From positions 1 to 57,153 of the forward strand of contig JAHJTN010000004.1 in NCBI GenBank assembly GCA_018829465.1: a stretch of DNA of 57,153 bases, written 5' to 3'. Position numbers and translations under genes: made by a program. Each line of letters opens with the position of its first letter. Within the stretch, counting starts at the first letter, position 1. The stretch comes from Bacteroidota bacterium (GTDB lineage: Bacteria; Bacteroidota; Bacteroidia; Flavobacteriales; Flavobacteriaceae). Shown in pieces: positions 50,818 to 57,153 of the stretch. The notes below the pieces were generated by a model. It was not told where the DNA came from, made no database searches, and saw nothing but the letters and a program-made list of their open reading frames with translations.

Positions 50818-52929
50818 ATGCAGAGTTTTAGAACCGAAATCGAAAATAACGTAGTCGAACAAGACATCATAGATCTGGAAAGAAAAATCAGGCTTTTCAA
50901 AGAAGGAAAAATAGTTGAAGAAAAATTTCGCAGCCTTCGATTGGCCCGCGGCATTTATGGGCAACGACAAGAAGGCGTGCAAATGATTCGCATCAAATTG
51001 CCTTTTGGGCGGGTTACCTCAAACCAACTTAAACGAATTGCCGATGTGTCCGATGAATATTCTACGGGCAAACTGCACATCACCACGCGGCAGGATATAC
51101 AAATTCACTACGTCAGCATAGATCGCACACCACAGTTGTGGGCAGATTTAGACAAGGACGATGTAACGATTCGCGAGGCCTGTGGCAATACGGTGCGAAA
51201 CATCACTGCCTCAGATATGGCGGGAATAGACCCGGATGAGCCCTTTGATGTCACGCCCTATGCAGATGCCATGTTTAGATATTTGCTTCGCAATCCGATT
51301 TGCCAGGAAATGGGCAGAAAGTTTAAAATAGCTTTCTCGTCATCAGACAAAGACAGCGCACTGACCTATCTGCACGACCTCGGGTTTATTCCACAATTAA
51401 AAACCGAAAACAGCCTGGAGAAAAGGGGTTTCAAGGTTTTACTCGGCGGCGGATTGGGATCCCAACCCAAACATGCCGATTTGATTTACGACTTTTTACA
51501 CGCTGACCAAATCATTCCATTTACAGAAGCAGTTATTCGAATTTTTGACAGATATGGAGAGCGGAACAAACGCATGAAAGCCCGTATGAAATTTTTGGTG
51601 AAAGAGGCAGGTCTGCAAACATTTCTGCAATGGGTTGAAGCAGAAAAGAAAGCCTTGCCCAATACGTCACACCCGATTGCTATAGATGTTGACGAAAACT
51701 TTGTTAAAAAAGCTTTGAAGACTGCACCGCAAATAGATGTATCGGGTGACATAGCCTTTGATGATTGGAAAAAAACCAATGTCTTGCCCCAAAAACAAAA
51801 AGGTAAGGTGGCGGTAGGCGTCAGGGTTTTGTTGGGGAATTTTAGTACAAGTCAGGCGCGCGCCTTGGCAGACTTGATACACAACTACGCTGCCGATGAA
51901 TTGCGATTTACGCTTCGACAAAACTTATTGATCAGACATATAGATGAGACCGCTCTGCCTTTCTTTTATCAAACGCTTAAAAAAATTGGATTGGCAACCT
52001 CCGGCTATGAGTCCACGGCAGATATTACCGCTTGCCCGGGAACGGACACCTGTAACTTAGGTATAGCCAGCAGCACCGGAATTGCCGAAGTGCTTGAGCA
52101 AGTGATAACAAAAGAATATCCGCAATATCTGAATCATAAGGATTTGTTGATTAAAATAAGCGGTTGTATGAACGCCTGTGGGCAGCACAATATGGCGCAG
52201 ATTGGTTTTCAAGGCATGTCTATTCGCCAAGGAAAAAATGTAGCACCGGCATTGCAAGTGCTGTTGGGAGGTGGCACACTAGGAAATGGCGAAGGTCGTT
52301 TCTCGGATAAAGTTATCAAAATTCCCAGCAAAAGAGGACCGCAAGCACTGCGGTTGTTGCTCGACGACTACGAAGCCAAACAAATAGAAAATGAGGATTT
52401 TATCTCTTATTACGACAGACAGGGCAAAAATTATTTTTACGAATTGCTCAAACCCCTGTCAGAAACAGACAACCTACAAGCAAAAGATTTTGTAGATTGG
52501 GGTCATGACCAAGCTTATGTGCAAGCTATAGGCGTAGGCGAATGTGCAGGAGTGGTCATCGATTTGATTGCGACTCTATTGCTGGAAAGTCAAGAAAAAG
52601 CTGAGGCTGCTACAGCCTGTTTTGAAAAGGGTAAGTTTGCAGACAGTATTTATTTTAGTTATGCAACTTTCTTGAACGCCGCCAAGGCCTTGTTGTTAGC
52701 CGAGGGTGTTGAGACCAATTCCCAGGCCTCTGTGATCAGCTTGTTTGACACACATTTTGTGGAAACTAAAAAGCTACCGCTTCAAACCCGCTTTGAAAAT
52801 TTGGTATATCAAATAAAAGAAAACACACCCGACAGCGCATTTGCCAAAAAATATTTGCAACAATCTACTGCATTTTTAAAATCTGCGGAAAACTTCAGAC
52901 AAAACCAAGCCTATGAAGCCACAACCTAA
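50818..52929 (+). CDS. Siroheme sulfite/nitrite reductase with C-terminal HEPN-like domain
   Basis: A 703-residue protein. Residues 1-540 are the two-fold siroheme reductase: KLHITTRQDIQIHYV, GNTVRNITA, and the cluster cysteines TACPGTDTCNLG and ISGCMNACGQHNMAQIGF (Cx5C, Cx3C). Residues about 575-690 add SIYFSYATFLNAAKALLLAEG and VISLFDTHFVETKKLP, close to HEPN domains. Context (next to cysH, siroheme genes and a ferredoxin reductase) makes it the sulfite reductase reducing sulfite to sulfide. It overlaps the next gene by 17 bp. Confidence 0.87.
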   Translation: MQSFRTEIENNVVEQDIIDLERKIRLFKEGKIVEEKFRSLRLARGIYGQRQEGVQMIRIKLPFGRVTSNQLKRIADVSDEYSTGKLHITTRQDIQIHYVSIDRTPQLWADLDKDDVTIREACGNTVRNITASDMAGIDPDEPFDVTPYADAMFRYLLRNPICQEMGRKFKIAFSSSDKDSALTYLHDLGFIPQLKTENSLEKRGFKVLLGGGLGSQPKHADLIYDFLHADQIIPFTEAVIRIFDRYGERNKRMKARMKFLVKEAGLQTFLQWVEAEKKALPNTSHPIAIDVDENFVKKALKTAPQIDVSGDIAFDDWKKTNVLPQKQKGKVAVGVRVLLGNFSTSQARALADLIHNYAADELRFTLRQNLLIRHIDETALPFFYQTLKKIGLATSGYESTADITACPGTDTCNLGIASSTGIAEVLEQVITKEYPQYLNHKDLLIKISGCMNACGQHNMAQIGFQGMSIRQGKNVAPALQVLLGGGTLGNGEGRFSDKVIKIPSKRGPQALRLLLDDYEAKQIENEDFISYYDRQGKNYFYELLKPLSETDNLQAKDFVDWGHDQAYVQAIGVGECAGVVIDLIATLLLESQEKAEAATACFEKGKFADSIYFSYATFLNAAKALLLAEGVETNSQASVISLFDTHFVETKKLPLQTRFENLVYQIKENTPDSAFAKKYLQQSTAFLKSAENFRQNQAYEATT

Positions 52930-53671
52930 AATTACCCTTGTGGGTGCCGGTCCGGGCGATCCGGAATTGATTACACTCAAAGGGGTTCGAGCCTTGCAAT
53001 CGGCACAAGTGGTGTTGTATGACGCGCTCATAGAAAAATCGCTGTTGGAACATACAACCGCCGATTGTCAGAAAATTTTTGTGGGCAAAAGGAAGCATTT
53101 CAAGACTTTTACCCAAGACGAAATCAATCAGTTACTCGTAGATTGTGCGCAAAATTTCGGCCATGTGGTGCGTCTAAAAGGCGGTGATCCGTTTGTGTTT
53201 GGACGCGGTAGCGAAGAGTTGCTTTTTGCAGAAAAGCACGGTATAGAAACTTCGGTAATTCCGGGGATTTCTTCGGCGGTGGCGGTTCCGCAGGGTGTAG
53301 GTATTCCGTTGACGCATCGAACGCTTTCCAGTAGTTTTTGGGTGGTAACGGCTACTGATTTGCATGGAGAACTGACCGATGATTTGCGGTTAGCAGCCCA
53401 ATCTTCGGCTACTGTGGTGATTTTGATGGGTGCTTCAAAACTTACTGAAATTGCTTCACTTTTTATACGACTTGGCAAATCAGATACGCCGGTGGCGATG
53501 ATTCAGAACGGAACCACCAAAGTACAGCGATCTGTGGTGGGCAGTATTCGAGACATTGTTACAAAGGCGAAAGCCGCTTCTATGGGTTCGCCCGCGGTGA
53601 TTGTAGTGGGTGAAGTGGTGCGGTTGTACAAAGCTACTGCGCTAAGGCAAATGTTGGCGACTTGTGTTTGA
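52913..53671 (+). CDS. cobA: Uroporphyrinogen-III C-methyltransferase
   Basis: A 252-residue SAM enzyme (SumT/CobA). Signature strings: ITLVGAGPGDPELITLKGVRAL, VVRLKGGDPFVFGRGSEEL, SVIPGISSAVAVPQGVGIPLTHR and VILMGASKL. It makes precorrin-2 for siroheme. It overlaps the sulfite reductase gene and so is translated from the same message. The C-terminal cysG part is a separate gene downstream. Confidence 0.92.
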   Translation: MKPQPKITLVGAGPGDPELITLKGVRALQSAQVVLYDALIEKSLLEHTTADCQKIFVGKRKHFKTFTQDEINQLLVDCAQNFGHVVRLKGGDPFVFGRGSEELLFAEKHGIETSVIPGISSAVAVPQGVGIPLTHRTLSSSFWVVTATDLHGELTDDLRLAAQSSATVVILMGASKLTEIASLFIRLGKSDTPVAMIQNGTTKVQRSVVGSIRDIVTKAKAASMGSPAVIVVGEVVRLYKATALRQMLATCV

Positions 53672-53755
53672 GGTTTTTAAATAAGATCTATGTTCAGGAA
53701 TACATGTAGGATGTGCGTTGAAATCTGCGTGAGGGATTGAGGGCTTGCGAAGCTC

Positions 53756-53841
53756 TTTTGCCTCGCCCGTGTGGCGAGACAAAAAGCGACGCCCGAAAGC
53801 CCGACCCTTTTGGCCGTTTGCCGAGCAAGCTGCCAAAAGGG
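53756..53841. repeat. Double-hairpin REP-like element inside the cys operon
   Basis: The first hairpin is TTTTG-c-CTCGCC/GGCGAG-a-CAAAA (53756-53784) with one mismatch. The second pairs CCCTTTTGGC (53805-53814) with GCCAAAAGGG (53832-53841) and has TTGC/GCAA inside, giving an almost continuous 17-bp stem. It is much more GC-rich than its flanks and sits between cobA and the next gene. It could lower downstream expression or be an RNA processing or protective element. Confidence 0.7.
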
Positions 53842-53862
53842 GCACGCCCAAAAGAAAAAAAT

Positions 53863-54450
53863 ATGAATAAGAATACATTGTATCCGGTTTTTTTAAAGCT
53901 TTCGCAGTTGGAAGTGCTGATTGTGGGTGGTGGATTTGTGGGTTATGAAAAATTGTCGTTTATGTTGAAATCGAGTCCGGATGCGCGCGTGACTATGGTG
54001 TCTGAAAAATTTAGCGATGCAGTGCGTACTTTGGCAGATAGATATCGGATAAGTATGGTTGAAAAGCGCTATGATGCTGCGGATTTGCTGCAAAAAAGTA
54101 TTGTAATAGCGGCTACGAATGACCGAGACGTCAACGCGCAAATCTACAAAGATGCCAAAGCAGCAGGCATTTTGGTGAATGTAGCCGACACCCCCGATTT
54201 GTGCGATTTTTATTTGGGCGGCATCGTGACCAAAGGCAATTTGAAGTTGGGTATTTCGACTAATGGCAAATCACCTACCTTTGCAAAAAGATTTCGGGAA
54301 CTCATGGAAGAGGCGTTGCCTGAGGAAGTTGACGAATTGTTGGAAAGCCTACATCTGTTTAGGAAAACCATAGAAGGCGATTTTGAAGAGAAAATAAAAA
54401 TATTGCATAAACACACAGAAGTATTACTAACCAAAAAAAGTTATGATTAA
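53863..54450 (+). CDS. Precorrin-2 dehydrogenase / sirohydrochlorin ferrochelatase-like
   Basis: A 195-residue protein starting MNKNTLYPVFLKLSQLEVLI. VLIVGGGFVGYEKLSFML (about 18-35) is the NAD-binding loop; IVIAATNDRDVNAQIYKDAKAAGILVNVADTPDLCDFYLGGIV is the CysG-N family core, with the catalytic Asp in NVADTPDLCDF. It oxidises precorrin-2 to sirohydrochlorin and may insert iron. An upstream in-frame ORF extends through the hairpin element and is rejected. Overlaps the next gene by 8 bp. Confidence 0.9.
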   Translation: MNKNTLYPVFLKLSQLEVLIVGGGFVGYEKLSFMLKSSPDARVTMVSEKFSDAVRTLADRYRISMVEKRYDAADLLQKSIVIAATNDRDVNAQIYKDAKAAGILVNVADTPDLCDFYLGGIVTKGNLKLGISTNGKSPTFAKRFRELMEEALPEEVDELLESLHLFRKTIEGDFEEKIKILHKHTEVLLTKKSYD

Positions 54451-55498
54451 GACAGATATATTGATTATAGGTGCCGGACCTACCGGACTTTTTGCCGTTT
54501 TTGAAGCCGGACTGTTGAAGCTAAAATGTCATATTATTGATGCTTTGCCACAACCGGGAGGTCAGTGTTCGGAGATTTATCCCAAAAAACCCATTTATGA
54601 CATACCGGGTTTTCCGGAAGTCTTGGCCGGAGATTTGGTGAAAAATTTAATGGAACAAATCAAACCTTTTCAGCCTACTTTTAGTTTGAATCAGCGCGCA
54701 GAAACGATTGAAAAACTGCAAGATGGCAGTTTTGTAGTGACGACAAACAAAGGCGTAAAGCACCACGCCCCTGTGGTGGCTATTGCAGGAGGTTTGGGTT
54801 CATTTGAACCTCGTAAACCTCCGATAGACAACCTACAATATTACGAAGACAAGGGAGTTGCCTATACCATTCCGGAACCGGAAGCCTACAGCGGCAAGCG
54901 GGTAGTTTTGGCCGGTGGCGGTGATTCGGCTTTGGATTGGGCAATCTTTCTGACCGATGTGGCTGCGGAGGTAACCTTAGTGCATCGCCGAAAGGAGTTT
55001 AGAGGCGCTTTGGATTCTGTGGAAAAAGTGGAAGAACTGGCCAAACTTGGAAAGTTGAGATTGATCACGGATGCAGAAGTACAAGGATTGGAAGGCAAAG
55101 AAAAATTACAGTCGGTGACCATACATCAACAAGAACAAGGAAACTTGAAGGTAGAAACAGACGCCTTTATTCCTTTGTTTGGTTTGATGCCTAAGCTTGG
55201 GCCTATCGCTGAGTGGGGATTGGAAATAGAAAAAAATGCCATCAAAGTCAACAACAGTCTCGATTACCAAACCAACATTCCGGGCATTTATGCCATTGGC
55301 GATGTGAATACCTATCCGGGCAAACTCAAACTGATACTTTGCGGATTTCACGAGGCTACCTTGATGTGTCAAAGCGCTTACCAGCGCATACATCCGGGTA
55401 AGCGGTATGTCATGAAATACACCACAGTAAGCGGTGTGGATGGATTTGACGGCAGCCGCAAGGAGGCCAAAAAAGAAGTGGTCAAATCTATAGGTTAG
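54443..55498 (+). CDS. Ferredoxin--NADP reductase (thioredoxin-reductase-like type)
   Basis: A 351-residue two-dinucleotide-domain flavoprotein. IIGAGPTGLFAVFEAGL binds FAD, GGQCSEIYPKKPIYDIPGFP follows, VVLAGGGDSALDWAIFL binds NADPH, and GIYAIGDVNTYPGKLKLILCGFHEA closes the FAD site. It lacks the CxxC of thioredoxin reductase, so it is of the YumC/FNR2 class. Position at the end of the operon suggests it feeds ferredoxin electrons to sulfite reductase. Confidence 0.9.
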   Translation: MIKTDILIIGAGPTGLFAVFEAGLLKLKCHIIDALPQPGGQCSEIYPKKPIYDIPGFPEVLAGDLVKNLMEQIKPFQPTFSLNQRAETIEKLQDGSFVVTTNKGVKHHAPVVAIAGGLGSFEPRKPPIDNLQYYEDKGVAYTIPEPEAYSGKRVVLAGGGDSALDWAIFLTDVAAEVTLVHRRKEFRGALDSVEKVEELAKLGKLRLITDAEVQGLEGKEKLQSVTIHQQEQGNLKVETDAFIPLFGLMPKLGPIAEWGLEIEKNAIKVNNSLDYQTNIPGIYAIGDVNTYPGKLKLILCGFHEATLMCQSAYQRIHPGKRYVMKYTTVSGVDGFDGSRKEAKKEVVKSIG

Positions 55499-55549
55499 AC
55501 TTTTATTACAGCTCATTTTTTCTGAACTTGCGGATAGAATTTAGATACG

Positions 55550-56626
55550 TTGGATATTCCATTGCGCAAGATTATACATATAGATATGGATGCTTTTTTT
55601 GCATCCGTTGAGCAGCGCGACCATGAGGAACTGCGCGGTAAACCTATTGCGGTTGGCGGAGGCAGCGACAGGGGTGTGGTTGCAGCAGCGAGCTATGAAG
55701 CCAGAAAGTTTGGTGTTCGCAGTGCGATGTCATCCAGATTGGCCAAACAAAAATGTCCTGATTTGATTTTTGTGTCGCCTCGTTTCGATCGATACAAAGA
55801 AATTTCGGGGCATATACGGAATATTTTTTATGAGTACACAGACCTGGTTGAGCCTTTGTCATTAGATGAAGCCTATTTGGATGTAACACAGAACAAAAAA
55901 GGACATCCCAGTGCTACCTTGTTGGCAACGGAAATCCGTCAAAAAATATTTGAAAAAACCGGACTCACAGCATCTGCGGGAATTTCTATCAACAAGTTTG
56001 TGGCAAAAATAGCCAGCGACATCAACAAGCCCAACGGGCAGAAAACCATTGATCCGGGTGAAGTTTCCTCTTTTTTGGAACAATTGCCCATTCAGAAGTT
56101 TTTTGGTATAGGTAAAGTGACCGCAGAGAAAATGTTTAAGTTGGGAATTTTTGACGGACGCGATTTAAAACGGCAAACACGCGATTTTTTGACCTCGCAT
56201 TTCGGTAAAAGCGGAGCGGTGTACTTTGATGTAGTGCGCGGGATACACCACAGCTCGGTAAAACCCGATAGGATTCGGAAATCTGTGGGGGCAGAGAGAA
56301 CTTTTTCAGAAAATTTGACTTCGGAGGTGTTTATGTTGGAACAGTTAGAGAAGATTTGTAGGCAGTTACACTTTAGATTGAAGAAACAAAATGTAGCCGG
56401 GAAAACAATTACCTTAAAAATCAAATACAGCGATTTTACCGTTCATACACGGAGCAAAACCTTGGTATATTTTGTCAATGACCAAAGTCTTTTGTTGGAA
56501 ACAGCAAAGGAATTGCTCTTTCAAGAAAGATTACAGGAATCTGTTCGCCTGTTGGGCGTCTCTGTGAATAACCTCAATACAGAAAACCAACAGCCTGTTT
56601 TGGTGCAGCTCAAATTTGCATTCTAA
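55550..56626 (+). CDS. dinB: DNA polymerase IV
   Basis: A 358-residue Y-family polymerase starting with TTG (residues MDIPLRKIIHIDMDAFFASVEQ). Motifs: HIDMDAFFASVEQRDH, VVAAASYEARKFGVRSAMS, SLDEAYLDVT with the catalytic acids, and ASAGISINKFVAKIASDINKP. The little-finger domain is complete. It has no beta-clamp mutation visible, and probably ends with the usual clamp-binding tail near the C-terminus (QLKFAF). Translesion synthesis. Separate from the cys operon (51-bp gap). Confidence 0.92.
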   Translation: MDIPLRKIIHIDMDAFFASVEQRDHEELRGKPIAVGGGSDRGVVAAASYEARKFGVRSAMSSRLAKQKCPDLIFVSPRFDRYKEISGHIRNIFYEYTDLVEPLSLDEAYLDVTQNKKGHPSATLLATEIRQKIFEKTGLTASAGISINKFVAKIASDINKPNGQKTIDPGEVSSFLEQLPIQKFFGIGKVTAEKMFKLGIFDGRDLKRQTRDFLTSHFGKSGAVYFDVVRGIHHSSVKPDRIRKSVGAERTFSENLTSEVFMLEQLEKICRQLHFRLKKQNVAGKTITLKIKYSDFTVHTRSKTLVYFVNDQSLLLETAKELLFQERLQESVRLLGVSVNNLNTENQQPVLVQLKFAF

Positions 56627-57153
56627 GCGAAAATTCATCTTTTTAGGATGATTTCTACATAAAATAGGTGTTGGGCTTGTTCCGTTTATTTTATAAAGCA
56701 AGAAGAACAAAGTTTTAAAGCCAAAACGCCGTTTGGTAGTTATTCGGATGCCTTGGGCATACATTTGAGCTGCTGTTTATTTCTTAAAGAACTTTTTAAC
56801 TAGGCGCCAATCACCCTTATATATAATGTTGACTTGAAGGGCAAAATTGTATTTGTGGACGCTGTTTATCCTTACTTAATATTCACAAAGTGTACAAATA
56901 TCATATAGAGAACGGAAATACATTTTTCCGATGAATAACTTGCTTGTTGATTTATAGCTTTTTATGTGACGACTTGAAGAAAAATGAGATTATGGAGCTT
57001 AAAAATACAGACTTCCCTTGCGTATTATTGAGTAAGGTTATATCTTTGCCGTCCTTAAAAATTAGAATTTTTGATATTAGGAGTAGGTTTAAGCTTGGTT
57101 CTAAGTACATTAAAAAAACTTCAAAAAAAGGCAAAAATATATTTGTTTAGAAA
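56627..57153. other. 527-bp region without a convincing gene
   Basis: AT-rich DNA after dinB. A 68-residue plus-strand ORF (56944-57150) begins inside it and overlaps the promoter at 57017-57048; its basic, low-complexity end makes chance likely. No tRNA or riboswitch is seen. Confidence 0.6.
57017..57048 (+). promoter_or_regulatory. Promoter pointing out of the window
   Basis: CTTG (57017-57020) and TATCTTTG (57041-57048) are spaced by 20 bp. The -7 box is a perfect TAnnTTTG and the -33 box has three of four bases. It would start a transcript near 57055 for a gene beyond the window. Sequences of this kind often drive strongly expressed genes in Flavobacteriia. Confidence 0.55.

Noticed and set aside
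53737-53862. N-terminal extension of precorrin-2 dehydrogenase
   Set aside because: It is the translation of the GC-rich double hairpin; the family begins at the ATG at 53863.
56944-57150. 68-residue ORF at the right end
   Set aside because: It has low-complexity, Lys-rich sequence and overlaps a strong promoter match; chance ORF in AT-rich DNA is more likely.

Overview
The window comes from a Bacteroidota chromosome, most likely Flavobacteriia. The host genes include GLPGLI-family and TonB-type outer-membrane proteins, a Rieske-glutamate synthase fusion, a LuxE-like acyl-protein synthetase and a sulfite reductase with a HEPN-like tail. Many starts lack a Shine-Dalgarno sequence and several are TTG. 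Upstream regions repeatedly carry the Bacteroidota -7 element TAnnTTTG. All family assignments were made by reading motifs; no search was run.

Region 1 (1 to about 9.8 kb) is the early end of a Mu-like transposable prophage. From right to left it holds an S24 repressor, a dyad operator overlapping an early promoter, a small Ner-like regulator, a MuA-type DDE transposase, a MuB-type AAA ATPase and a tightly overlapping string of small genes (DUF3164, a RecA-like ATPase, a GemA-like protein and several tiny genes missed by simple ORF lists). The phage has landed inside a secreted type-B carboxylesterase gene and removed its C-terminal third. The early operon also carries two oddities: a 42-nt tRNA-like acceptor/T-arm minihelix, and a two-gene cassette facing the wrong way between the Ner-like gene and the transposase.

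Region 2 (9.8 to 20.6 kb) has a Crp/Fnr regulator, a metallophosphoesterase, an operon of a Cys-rich secreted peptide, a GLPGLI protein and an outer-membrane barrel, two secreted hydrolases, a methyltransferase and a ParE/RelE-type toxin-antitoxin pair. The peptide operon's promoter has a run of nine G in its -33/-7 spacer, a candidate phase-variation switch.

Region 3 (20.6 to 47.2 kb) is ordinary chromosome: queE, a MarR-controlled RND efflux operon, ettA, a D-threonine-aldolase-like enzyme, a LolC/E-like permease, a NamZ-like protein, rocD, a DUF819 transporter, thyA, an aldo/keto reductase, a Rieske-glutamate synthase, a fatty-acid desaturase and a TauE/SafE permease. Several REP-like palindromes and a 57-bp two-copy palindromic element lie between genes.

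Region 4 (47.2 to 55.5 kb) is a complete sulfate-assimilation operon: cysH, cysD, cysN, sulfite reductase-HEPN, siroheme methyltransferase, precorrin-2 dehydrogenase and ferredoxin-NADP reductase. Together these activate sulfate, reduce APS and sulfite, build the siroheme cofactor and supply electrons. A 25-codon leader ORF ending in three Cys codons and then a strong hairpin precede cysH, which implies cysteine-responsive control by translation of the leader. dinB and a promoter pointing out of the window finish the sequence.
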